Shown here piece by piece: positions 8,593 through 16,267 of a stretch of 32,108 nucleotides of DNA (positions within the stretch are counted from its first letter, which is position 1; each line of letters starts with the position of its first letter). Source of the DNA: Methylococcaceae bacterium. GTDB taxonomy: Bacteria > Pseudomonadota > Gammaproteobacteria > Methylococcales > Methylomonadaceae. The stretch is taken from contig SPJM01000243.1 in NCBI GenBank assembly GCA_006844585.1, positions 1-32,108 of the forward strand, in the 5' to 3' direction. The position numbers and the translations under genes were made by a program. The notes below the pieces were generated by a model. It was not told the DNA's origin. It made no database searches and worked only from the letters and a program-made list of their open reading frames with translations.

Positions 8593-8991
8593 CTATTCAA
8601 TCGTAATCGAACCGCTTGAAGCCGTATTTTTGAATCCATCCGCGATAGTCACATTGCCTTTGTTAACGGATTGGTTCACAATCACCGACTTCGTCACATT
8701 CGAATCGCGCACCGCCACCGATCCGGTCGTAGCAATATTATGCTTACCTAAAGCGATTGTGGTATTGCCTTTATTGACGGATTGGTTAACGATGACAGAC
8801 TTGTTCACTTTGGCGTCTTTTAAATTAATCGAACCAGTGCTGGCTAAATTATGTTTACCTGTCGCGATTGTCGCATTGCCTTTGTTCAAGGCTTGATTGA
8901 TCAATACTGATTTTTTTACCGTCGATTGCGCAAAAGCAGATGAAGCAAAAGTAGTCGCCAATACCAAAGTTACTGTTGTTAAAGTTTTCAT
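8593..8991 (-). CDS. Secreted protein with three 37-residue repeats
   Basis: The protein has 132 residues. ATG 8991 is chosen because AGGA lies eight bases upstream and the first 22 residues then form a clean signal peptide ending AFAQ; the frame remains open 30 codons further upstream. The mature part is three tandem repeats starting at V25, V62 and V99, an exact period of 37. The core is KSVIVNQSVNKGNTTIA followed by GKHNIATTGS. The repeats are rich in Asn, Gln, Gly, Ser, Thr and Val with regularly spaced NQ and GN pairs, so each could form a strand-turn-strand unit of a beta-solenoid or an amyloid-like fibre. This recalls curlin-type proteins but lacks their exact spacing. No secretion or nucleator gene lies nearby. 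Function unknown. Confidence 0.75.
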   Translation of the reverse strand: MKTLTTVTLVLATTFASSAFAQSTVKKSVLINQALNKGNATIATGKHNLASTGSINLKDAKVNKSVIVNQSVNKGNTTIALGKHNIATTGSVAVRDSNVTKSVIVNQSVNKGNVTIADGFKNTASSGSITIE

Positions 8992-9122
8992 AATCGTTTT
9001 CCTGTGTTTGTAAAAGAAGTTGTTTTTAAAGCTTGGATATAGAATACAAACACTGGAAAAATAAGAATGTAAACGACTCACTGCCGGATTGTGAGTTATT
9101 CACTATCAGGATTGACTGAATG

Positions 9123-9140
9123 GTCAGACTGAAGTCTGAC
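9123..9140 (+). repeat. 18-base palindromic hairpin, copy 1
   Basis: GTCAGACTGAAGTCTGAC is an 8-base-pair palindrome around GA, followed by CTAC. A second copy at 18960-18977 differs only at the two paired positions 4 and 15 (A-T here, G-C there), so pairing is kept. It lies between the starts and ends of two minus-strand genes and resembles a dispersed REP-type element. Confidence 0.65.
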
Positions 9141-9192
9141 CTACAACGCAACCTACCACCGATCAAGCAAAAGACAGGCAAAGAATGGATTG

Positions 9193-9771
9193 TTATTTAT
9201 AAGCAAACCGCTGTTCCCTTTTCCGTCTACGATCATAATTATAGGTATTGTTACGATTTTCACGATGCTGTCTTTGGTTTCGATGCCCCCGGTTATCACT
9301 CTCAGCATTATCACGTCTTTGATTTCGATGCCCTCGGTTATCACTCTCAGCATTATCACGTCTTTGATTTCTCAAATCATAATTTTTGAAATATTTACTG
9401 TTTCTATCCGCATTGGATAAACGTCTATGTTCATCACGCGGTTTATGATCCCGGTTATTTTCAAACCGCCTGTAAGTATCGCGATTCCCATGACTTCCAT
9501 GATTCCCTCGATTCCCTCGATTCCCTCGATTCCGATAAATTTTATCATCACGGTAACGATGCGGTTTATACGGCTTTAGATCATATTGTTTATAAATAAA
9601 AGTCGTATGATCATGTCGTGAAGGATAATAACTGCGCGAATAAGGCTTATACGCGCCTGCGCTATAAGCTCCGGAAATCGCATAACTCGCCGAATGGCCT
9701 CGGCGGTAATGATGACATCCGCTCAACACCAATAACGAAAGCACAACCATTAATAATTTAAACTTGTTCAT
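9193..9771 (-). CDS. Arg-rich repetitive lipoprotein
   Basis: This 192-residue protein has a lipoprotein signal with lipobox LSGC (C19), so it is predicted to be lipid-anchored in the envelope. The start is supported by GGGAGG six bases before the ATG. The mature chain is highly basic and low in complexity, dominated by Arg, Asn, Asp, His and Tyr. It contains an NRGNRGNRGN run at about residues 81-91 and two perfect tandem copies of RDNAESDNRGHRNQR. The DNA shows matching 9-bp and 45-bp tandem repeats, so length may vary between strains. No enzymatic domain is visible. A structural or polyanion-binding role in the envelope is possible but unproven. Confidence 0.7.
   Translation of the reverse strand: MNKFKLLMVVLSLLVLSGCHHYRRGHSASYAISGAYSAGAYKPYSRSYYPSRHDHTTFIYKQYDLKPYKPHRYRDDKIYRNRGNRGNRGNHGSHGNRDTYRRFENNRDHKPRDEHRRLSNADRNSKYFKNYDLRNQRRDNAESDNRGHRNQRRDNAESDNRGHRNQRQHRENRNNTYNYDRRRKREQRFAYK
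9271..9360 (-). repeat. 45-bp tandem repeat, two copies plus partial third
   Basis: Two direct copies (9271-9315 and 9316-9360) are identical at 43 of 45 positions, and ten bases of a third follow. The period of 45 keeps the reading frame and encodes the 15-residue duplication in the Arg-rich lipoprotein. Confidence 0.85.
9501..9527 (-). repeat. 9-bp tandem repeat (three copies)
   Basis: GATTCCCTC is repeated three times without change, with a degenerate copy on each side. It encodes the NRG/GNR tripeptide run of the lipoprotein and keeps the frame, so copy-number changes would be tolerated. Confidence 0.85.
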
Positions 9772-9860
9772 AGGACACCTCCCAATTTGTTATCAGGATA
9801 TCCTAATGTCACTGAACCGGATGTGAATTCAAGCAAAATTATCACGAGCATTAAAAATAC

Positions 9861-11018
9861 TCAAAAACGCACAAAACTCACAATCGCCCGCCTATTCTGC
9901 GCCCGCCCCGGCGGAAAACGATTGCTTTTAACAGGTCGGCTCTCGCCGTAAGCTTTCACGCTAATCAGATCGGCGTTCACTCCTTTATCAAGCAAATATT
10001 GCTTAATCGCCTCGCCACGCTTGCGGGAAACTTCCAGGTTAGCGGCGCGGCGTCCTTTGCTGTCGGTATGACTGGCAATCACAATTTTTCCGGCCTTGGA
10101 AAATTCTTTAGCATATTGAGCAATCAAATCCAGGCGCTGCTTTTCTTTGCTGTTAAGCCGAATACTGCCCTTGCGGTAATAGAAATAACGCAACACATCC
10201 GGGCCGAATAAATCAATCCGCAGATACCCCTCCGACTCCGCATTGCCCGGCGAGACAATGCGTTGGGCGTCAACCCCTTTGTTAACAAAAAACTGCCGCA
10301 CCTGCGCCGCCCGCTTATCGAACCACTTCTTATCCGCCTTGCCGACTAAATCGGTATTGCTGAACAAAGCCACTTTCGTCTGTTTAAATTCATTTAAATA
10401 TAAAGCGATTTGATCCAGACGCTTGCCATAATCAGGCAAAACCGCCGTGCTTTTTTGATGAAAAAACAAACGGGTAAAACTCACCTGCTGACGACTATAA
10501 GGAAATAACTGACTGCGGCAAGCAATAAACTTTTCATAAGCCGGGGCGAAATTCACCGATGACGCCGCCACCCGCATTTCCCGCCCTTGCCGCACATAGC
10601 TGAAAACCGGATAACGCCAGTTAAACAACTCAGTCAGCATTTTCTCAGCCACATCATCATAAACGCTTAAGCGACCGCGCACATCAACATCGCCCACCTC
10701 TTCCAGAAAAACCGTATATTCAGCCGATTGCAGACGATCTTCCCGCCAGGGCGGAGGCTCCACCAACAAACTGGCGCGGGTAATCGGCATGCGATATTGG
10801 CGTTCCTGCAAGGAAAAGCGAAAGCGCTCTCCTCCGGATTGATAAAAACCTATCACACCGATTTGCGGAATAGTTTGCGTTAATTGACAAGCAGTTCGGC
10901 TTTGTTTGGTTTGCCACTCGGCGGACATCACCGGTACGCTGATGGTCTTGGCCGCAACCGGCAACGCCGATAAAGCCCACAGCAGCCACAAAGCCAAACA
11001 TCTGTATTTTTTATTCAT
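9861..11018 (-). CDS. MotY-like exported protein with OmpA C-terminal domain
   Basis: The 385-residue protein begins with a signal peptide (cleavage near VAA-K, residues 21-24). The next 150 residues resemble the N-terminal domain of flagellar MotY, including RTACQLTQTIPQIGVIGFY at residues 41-59. The last 90 residues are a clear OmpA/MotB-type peptidoglycan-binding domain: HTDSKG, R.AN, SRKRGEAI, GVNADLISVKAYGESRPV and GRAQNRRA. An additional, degenerate copy of this fold seems to lie at about 195-285 (SNTDLVGKADKKWFDKRAAQ), making the protein about 90 residues longer than typical MotY. ATG 11018 is preferred over an in-frame TTG at 11024. No flagellar genes are nearby, so it may be a T-ring component encoded apart or a general envelope anchor. 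Confidence 0.75.
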   Translation of the reverse strand: MNKKYRCLALWLLWALSALPVAAKTISVPVMSAEWQTKQSRTACQLTQTIPQIGVIGFYQSGGERFRFSLQERQYRMPITRASLLVEPPPWREDRLQSAEYTVFLEEVGDVDVRGRLSVYDDVAEKMLTELFNWRYPVFSYVRQGREMRVAASSVNFAPAYEKFIACRSQLFPYSRQQVSFTRLFFHQKSTAVLPDYGKRLDQIALYLNEFKQTKVALFSNTDLVGKADKKWFDKRAAQVRQFFVNKGVDAQRIVSPGNAESEGYLRIDLFGPDVLRYFYYRKGSIRLNSKEKQRLDLIAQYAKEFSKAGKIVIASHTDSKGRRAANLEVSRKRGEAIKQYLLDKGVNADLISVKAYGESRPVKSNRFPPGRAQNRRAIVSFVRF

Positions 11019-11077
11019 AAACAAATTATCGGCCGAAACCCATAATTTTTAAACCCAAATTATGATACGATAAATCC

Positions 11078-12028
11078 ATGAATGCCTCCCATGATCAAGC
11101 CTACAAACTTTTGTTTTCAGAGCCTGAATTGATAATTGATTTGTTGCGGGGGTTTGTCGATCAGGAATGGGTTAAAGAACTGGATTTTCAAACCCTGGAA
11201 AAGGTTTCCGGCAGTTTTATTAGTGATGACCTCCGCAGCCGAGAAGATGATGTTATATGGCGGGTGCGCTATCGACGCAATTGGGTTTATATTTATGTAT
11301 TGATAGAGTTTCAATCCACAATTGATCCCTTTATGGCGGTCAGATTAATGACCTATATGGGGTTGCTGTTTCAAGATTTGATCAAAACCAAGCAATTAAC
11401 AGCCGATAAAAAATTACCGCCGATTTTTCCTGTCGTATTGTATAACGGAGAAAAGCGCTGGCATGCGGCAACGGAACTTAAAGACTTAATCTCACCTATT
11501 CCCGGTGGTCTTGAAGAATATTTACCCTCGCTTAAATATCTGATTTTGGATGAAGGCGCTTATGATGTAGACCAGTTAATGCCTTTAAACAATCTTGTTG
11601 CAGCAATTTTTCGATTGGAAAATGCCAAAACTACAGAGGATATTTTAGCCGTTGTGACTAATTTGATAGAATGGCTGCAAGCGCCGGAACAAGATAGAGT
11701 TCGCCGGTATTTTAATTTATGGATTAAACGAGTCTTGTTAAACTCATTCCAAGATAAATCCCAGTTATCCGAAATCAACAATTTGATGGAGATGAAAACC
11801 ATGCTGGCAAAACGATTTCCACAATTGATTAAAGACAGTTTGGCGGAAAGTGAGGCGAAAGGCCTCATTAAAGGTGAAGCTAAAATATTAAAAAAACAGC
11901 TCACCTTAAAATTTGGTACATTGTCCGGCAGTATTGTTGAAAAAATTGATGCCGCCAATATTCAGCAATTAGATATTTGGCTGGAACGCGTTTTGACGGC
12001 AACAAAGCTGGATGAGATTTTTTTATAA
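11078..12028 (+). CDS. Rpn/YhgA-type PD-(D/E)XK protein with DUF4351-like tail
   Basis: This 316-residue protein matches the family annotated as YhgA-like transposase, PD-(D/E)XK family transposase or recombination-promoting nuclease (Rpn). It opens with the characteristic SHDQAYKLLFSEPELIIDLL. The nuclease core shows D58 (REDDVIW), then a beta strand ending in E77-F-Q79, the usual D...ExQ arrangement, so the active site looks intact. The C-terminal 45 residues (KQLTLKFG ... LDIWLERVLTATKLDEIF) resemble DUF4351. Rpn proteins in E. coli nick DNA and promote RecA-independent recombination; the family is abundant and often mobile-like, but no terminal inverted repeats or target duplication are visible here. 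It is convergent with the alpha/beta hydrolase gene. Confidence 0.82.
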   Translation: MNASHDQAYKLLFSEPELIIDLLRGFVDQEWVKELDFQTLEKVSGSFISDDLRSREDDVIWRVRYRRNWVYIYVLIEFQSTIDPFMAVRLMTYMGLLFQDLIKTKQLTADKKLPPIFPVVLYNGEKRWHAATELKDLISPIPGGLEEYLPSLKYLILDEGAYDVDQLMPLNNLVAAIFRLENAKTTEDILAVVTNLIEWLQAPEQDRVRRYFNLWIKRVLLNSFQDKSQLSEINNLMEMKTMLAKRFPQLIKDSLAESEAKGLIKGEAKILKKQLTLKFGTLSGSIVEKIDAANIQQLDIWLERVLTATKLDEIFL

Positions 12029-12049
12029 AAACAATCAATCACACATTTC

Positions 12050-12820
12050 CTACAAAAATTCCACCACCGCCTGATAAAATGCCTCCGGCTGTTGCACATG
12101 CAGCCAATGGGCGGCGTTGGGAATATGTTTAATCAGCGCATTGGGAAATAAACGGTAGACATCTTGGTCGCGAATATAGTCCGAGTCTTCTCCGCCCAAA
12201 AATAAAGCCTGCTTCGGATAGTTCAGCGCAGGCAGAGTTTCAGGAAAACCGACAATATTCGGCGCTTCAGCCAGGAATATTTCCAGATCCACCCGCCATT
12301 GATATTCGCCTTCAATGAGTTGTAGATTTTGCAGTAAAAATTGCCGGTAGTCGCTTTCGGCGATCATTGCTTGTAGATATTCCTCCGCTTGTTTGCGGTT
12401 GTTAAGGGTTTTTAAAGGGATGCTTTTCAACGCTTGCACGGTTTGATCAAAGCTGTGTTGGTAAACCGTCGGCGAAATATCCGCGACAATCAGCTTGGCG
12501 ACATGATCGGGATGCTGCAAGGCAAACCACATCGCCGCTTTGCCGCCCATGCTGTGGCCAAGTAAATGTGCTTGTTCTATATGGTGTTGATGCATGAACA
12601 CGGCGAGGTCATCAGCCATTGCCGGGTAGTCCATTTCCGCCACATGCGGCGACAGGCCGTGATTGCGCATATCCAGCAAATAGATATGATTATGCTCCGC
12701 CAAGCGCCGGGCGATGGAGCGCCAATTACGCCCTGAGGCGAAAAAGCCGTGCATGATAATCAGCGGAATGCCGTCGGCTTCCCCCATTTCTTCATAAGCC
12801 AGGGTTACGGTTTTAGACAT
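12050..12820 (-). CDS. Alpha/beta hydrolase (YbfF-like esterase)
   Basis: This is a 256-residue alpha/beta-hydrolase. The oxyanion-hole region HGFFASGRNW is at residues 24-33, the nucleophile elbow GHSMGG is at 88-93 (Ser90), and the catalytic histidine lies in AHWLHVQQPE near the C-terminus. An acidic residue in GGEDSDYI is the likely third member. The RNHGLSP segment (52-58) is typical of YbfF/BioH-type acyl esterases. ATG 12820 is preferred over an in-frame TTG six bases upstream because GGAG lies seven bases before it. The gene starts 12 bases after the stop of the DUF445 gene on the same strand, so the two are probably co-transcribed. Substrate unknown. Confidence 0.87.
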   Translation of the reverse strand: MSKTVTLAYEEMGEADGIPLIIMHGFFASGRNWRSIARRLAEHNHIYLLDMRNHGLSPHVAEMDYPAMADDLAVFMHQHHIEQAHLLGHSMGGKAAMWFALQHPDHVAKLIVADISPTVYQHSFDQTVQALKSIPLKTLNNRKQAEEYLQAMIAESDYRQFLLQNLQLIEGEYQWRVDLEIFLAEAPNIVGFPETLPALNYPKQALFLGGEDSDYIRDQDVYRLFPNALIKHIPNAAHWLHVQQPEAFYQAVVEFL

Positions 12821-12832
12821 TAACAAACTCCG

Positions 12833-13555
12833 TTAAGCGAAACTGAAAGCCGCGCCCAACAAGCCGCCGAAGATGCCGCCCCAAACTACCAGCCAGCCCA
12901 AGTGCTGTTTAATAATTTCCTGTACCATTTCTTTGACCATTTGCGGCGTTAATTCTTCTAATCGTTTGTCTATCACCGTTTCAATTTTGCCGATGATGTC
13001 TTCACCGATTTTATGGGCGTCCAGGCCGTGTTGCAAAGCTTCTGTAAAACGCGGCGATTCTACGGTGTTTTGCAGAGTGATTTTCATTTTTTCAATAAAC
13101 GGTTCGCGCAATGGAACCAAGGCCTCTTCGCCGCCCATCATTTGCAGCATGGCGCCGAATGAGGATTCCATAATTGAGCTGACCAAGCCTTCATAGATTT
13201 TATCGTAATCAACGGCATTTAATATCGGTTCCAGATTCAGGATTTGCGCGCCCTGCTGTTCTTCTTTTTGGATAAATTGTTCAATATTTTCCAGTTTGAA
13301 AAACTGTTCCATCATCAAGTTTTTAATCGATGATTTGAATTCGACAAAGCGGTTGGGGATAACGCCGGAGCCGTATATGCCGGGAATTTTTTCAAACAGC
13401 ATATGCACCGCCAGCCAGTTGGTGAATGCGCCGGATAAGGCGAAAAAGCCGATTGATTTCAACACCTCCGGATAAACCGGCGAACAATAACCGGCGGCGA
13501 TGACGATGACAGCGAGTAAATTAGTGACAAAACTTTTATTGAAAATTCTTTTCAT
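12833..13555 (-). CDS. DUF445 family membrane protein
   Basis: This 240-residue protein matches DUF445 (YheB-like) proteins. It has a hydrophobic N-terminal segment (about 9-45) with the characteristic FFALSGAFTNWLAVHMLFEK, then a long amphipathic helical region containing VVIPNRF-like (GVIPNRFVEFKSSIKNLM) and repeated paired helices. It ends with a C-terminal membrane segment (WGGIFGGLLGAAFSFA). Both ends are thus membrane-anchored with a soluble helical middle. Function is unknown. It is likely co-transcribed with the alpha/beta hydrolase 12 bases downstream and is divergent from glycogen phosphorylase across about 190 bases. Confidence 0.8.
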   Translation of the reverse strand: MKRIFNKSFVTNLLAVIVIAAGYCSPVYPEVLKSIGFFALSGAFTNWLAVHMLFEKIPGIYGSGVIPNRFVEFKSSIKNLMMEQFFKLENIEQFIQKEEQQGAQILNLEPILNAVDYDKIYEGLVSSIMESSFGAMLQMMGGEEALVPLREPFIEKMKITLQNTVESPRFTEALQHGLDAHKIGEDIIGKIETVIDKRLEELTPQMVKEMVQEIIKQHLGWLVVWGGIFGGLLGAAFSFA

Positions 13556-13747
13556 TGTTTAATTATAAAGACAAAAAAGCCGCTTATTATAAAAAATCTA
13601 TCTTATTTTGATAGAAAAACATGACTATAATTATTGAAATACCCGTTTTTTTGAGGTGAGGTACTACTGATTTCTAACGCGTAAATCGGGTATACTCAAA
13701 CAAAATAAAAAGACAATAATCTCATCTATTCCAGCAGAGGGAAACTC

Positions 13748-16246
13748 ATGCCGACCCGAATTTTTAAAAAAAGCAAACCCGCGCCCGACATTACCACATT
13801 GCCCAGCTTGGGCATGGATAAACAAAGCTTCGTCAAAGATTTTAAGCATTATTACAGCAATCGGCTGGGACGCGATGCTAATTGCCGTTCGCCGCATTAC
13901 GCTTATGAAGCTTTATCGCTGGCCATTAGCGACCGTTTAGTCGAACGTTGGAAAAACACTTATAACACTTATCGTGAAGAAGATTGCAAAACCGCCTTTT
14001 ATCTTTCTATGGAATTTTTAATGGGCCGCTCACTCAGCAACGCCATGTTGAATTTAGGCGTGGATGATGTGGTGACCCGGGCGCTTTATGATGTGGGTCT
14101 GGAAATTGAGGAATTGATTGATTCGGAGCCGGACGCCGGTTTGGGCAACGGCGGTCTGGGGCGCTTGGCGGCGTGCTTCATTGATAGTTGCGCCACCCTG
14201 CAATTGCCGGTAATCGGCTACGGCTTGCGTTATGAATACGGCATGTTTTGCCAAAGCATCGAGCATGGCGAACAAATCGAAAAACCGGATCACTGGCTGC
14301 GCAACGGTAATATTTGGGAAATTGAGCGGCCTGAATATACCCAACGCATAAAATTCGGCGGTCATACCGAAATTTATCAGGATGAAAGCGGACGTCGCAA
14401 TGTATGTTGGGTGAATACCCATGATGTATTGGCGGTGCCTTATGATTCCCCGGTGCCCGGTTATAAAAACGGCACGGTGAATACCTTACGCTTATGGAAA
14501 GCAACCGCTACTGAAGAATTTGATTTACAGGAATTTAATGCCGGTGATTATGCCGATTCCGTGGCGGAAAAAAATACCGCAGAGAATATTACCATGGTGT
14601 TATATCCCAATGACGCCAACGAAAACGGCAAGGCCTTGAGATTGAAACAACAATACTTATTGGCTTCCGCCAGTTTACAGGATGTAATCGGCCATTGGGT
14701 GGGTCGTCATGGCAGCGATTTCAGCCAGTTCGCCGATAAAAATTGTTTTCAACTGAACGATACCCACCCCAGTATTGCGGTCGCCGAATTAATGCGCTTA
14801 TTGGTGGATGTGCACGGCTTAGAGTGGGATGAATCCTGGGCTATTTGTCGGCGCACTATGGCTTACACCAACCATACCTTATTGCCGGAAGCGCTGGAAA
14901 GATGGTCAGTGGATTTGATGCAGACTTTGTTACCGCGCTTAATGGAAATCATTTTTGAAATCAATGTCCGCTTTTTAGCGGAAGTCTCCGCGCACTGGCC
15001 GGGCGACGGCAACCGCCTGGCCGCCATGTCGATCATTGAAGAAGGCGCTCATAAGCAAGTCCGCATGGCTTATTTAGCGATAGTCGGCAGCTTTTCCGTC
15101 AATGGCGTGGCCGAATTGCATTCCAAATTATTGCAACAAGGTTTGTTCAAGGATTTTTATCAATTGTGGCCGGAAAAATTCAATAATAAAACCAATGGAG
15201 TCACCCCCAGACGTTGGGTGGCGGCTTGCAATCCGGAATTAGCGGACTTTATTACCGAAACCATCGGCGACGCCTGGATTACCGATTTATCGCAATTGGA
15301 AAAATTAAAACCTTATGCGGAAGATCCCGTTTTTAGAAAAAAATGGTTTGCCTTACAGCAAAACGCCAAACAACGATTAGTGGATTACAAACGTGATGAG
15401 CATGACATCGAAGTCAATGTCGATGCCTTATTCGATGTACAGGTCAAACGTATTCATGAATATAAACGGCAGATTTTAAACGTATTACATGTCATTCATT
15501 TATATGACCGGATTAAACGCGGCGATACCGAAAACTGGACCAAACGCTGTGTTTTAATCGGCGGCAAGGCTGCGCCCGGCTATACGATGGCGAAAAAAAC
15601 CATTAAGTTTATTAATAATGTGGGGGATGTGATTAATAACGACCCTGAGGTCGGTGATAAATTAAGGCTTATTTTCCTGCCTAATTATCGGGTTTCAGCG
15701 ATGGAAAAAATCTGCCCGGGCGCTGATTTATCCGAACAAATTTCTACTGCAGGAAAAGAAGCCTCCGGCACCGGCAATATGAAGTTCATGATGAACGGCG
15801 CATTGACCATCGGCACTTTGGACGGCGCTAATATCGAAATCAGGGAGGAAGTCGGCGCAGAAAATTTCTTTTTATTCGGTCTGACTGAAAACGAAGTGGT
15901 GGAAATGCGCAAACATTATGATCCGCAGAGTTTCATAAACGACGACCCGGATTTACAAGGGGTGATGAAACTATTGGAATGCGGCCATTTTAACCAATTC
16001 GAACCCGGCATTTTTGATGACATTATCAATACCATCAAAAGCCCAAATGATCCTTGGATGACAATCGCCGATTTCCGTGGCTTTATTGATGCCCAGCGGC
16101 GAGTAGAAGCGGCTTATCAAGATAAGGAAAAATGGACGCGGATGAGTATTTTAAATACCGCCGCCAGCGGTAAGTTCTCTACCGACCGCACCATCAGCGA
16201 TTACAATGACGAGATCTGGCAATTAGACCCGGTTGAAGTCAAGTAG
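13748..16246 (+). CDS. glgP: Glycogen/starch/alpha-glucan phosphorylase
   Basis: This PLP enzyme releases glucose-1-phosphate from the non-reducing ends of glycogen. The 832-residue length is normal for the GT35 family. Signature stretches include GNGGLGRLAACFIDS near residue 135, QLNDTHPSIAV, VKRIHEYKRQ and the PLP site EASGTGNMKFMMNG with K679 as the Schiff-base lysine. All key regions are intact. The start has an AGAGGG ribosome site about six bases upstream, and a TATACT at 13691-13696 could be its -10 element. No other glycogen genes are adjacent. A short palindrome encloses its stop codon and that of the convergent amrS gene. Confidence 0.96.
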   Translation: MPTRIFKKSKPAPDITTLPSLGMDKQSFVKDFKHYYSNRLGRDANCRSPHYAYEALSLAISDRLVERWKNTYNTYREEDCKTAFYLSMEFLMGRSLSNAMLNLGVDDVVTRALYDVGLEIEELIDSEPDAGLGNGGLGRLAACFIDSCATLQLPVIGYGLRYEYGMFCQSIEHGEQIEKPDHWLRNGNIWEIERPEYTQRIKFGGHTEIYQDESGRRNVCWVNTHDVLAVPYDSPVPGYKNGTVNTLRLWKATATEEFDLQEFNAGDYADSVAEKNTAENITMVLYPNDANENGKALRLKQQYLLASASLQDVIGHWVGRHGSDFSQFADKNCFQLNDTHPSIAVAELMRLLVDVHGLEWDESWAICRRTMAYTNHTLLPEALERWSVDLMQTLLPRLMEIIFEINVRFLAEVSAHWPGDGNRLAAMSIIEEGAHKQVRMAYLAIVGSFSVNGVAELHSKLLQQGLFKDFYQLWPEKFNNKTNGVTPRRWVAACNPELADFITETIGDAWITDLSQLEKLKPYAEDPVFRKKWFALQQNAKQRLVDYKRDEHDIEVNVDALFDVQVKRIHEYKRQILNVLHVIHLYDRIKRGDTENWTKRCVLIGGKAAPGYTMAKKTIKFINNVGDVINNDPEVGDKLRLIFLPNYRVSAMEKICPGADLSEQISTAGKEASGTGNMKFMMNGALTIGTLDGANIEIREEVGAENFFLFGLTENEVVEMRKHYDPQSFINDDPDLQGVMKLLECGHFNQFEPGIFDDIINTIKSPNDPWMTIADFRGFIDAQRRVEAAYQDKEKWTRMSILNTAASGKFSTDRTISDYNDEIWQLDPVEVK

Positions 16247-16267
16247 GGTACGCCCCGCGCACCCTAC
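16243..16267 (+). terminator. Shared palindrome over two convergent stop codons
   Basis: GTAGGGT at 16243-16249 pairs perfectly with ACCCTAC at 16261-16267 around an 11-base GC-rich loop. The arms contain the TAG stop of glgP and the TAG stop (read on the minus strand) of amrS. There is no T-tract on either side, so it is either a weak two-way terminator or a REP-like element that supplies both stops. Confidence 0.55.

Noticed and set aside
8564-8896. A 110-codon plus-strand open frame with repeats
   Set aside because: It is the mirror of the repeat-protein gene. The minus strand has a signal peptide, a ribosome site and an exact protein period; the plus strand has neither a ribosome site nor recognisable sequence.
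9271-9527. CRISPR-like direct repeats
   Set aside because: The 45-bp and 9-bp units are adjacent without spacers and keep the reading frame of the lipoprotein gene, so they are coding tandem repeats.
11078-12028. Intact transposon around the Rpn/YhgA-like gene
   Set aside because: No terminal inverted repeats or target-site duplication were found on either side of the gene.
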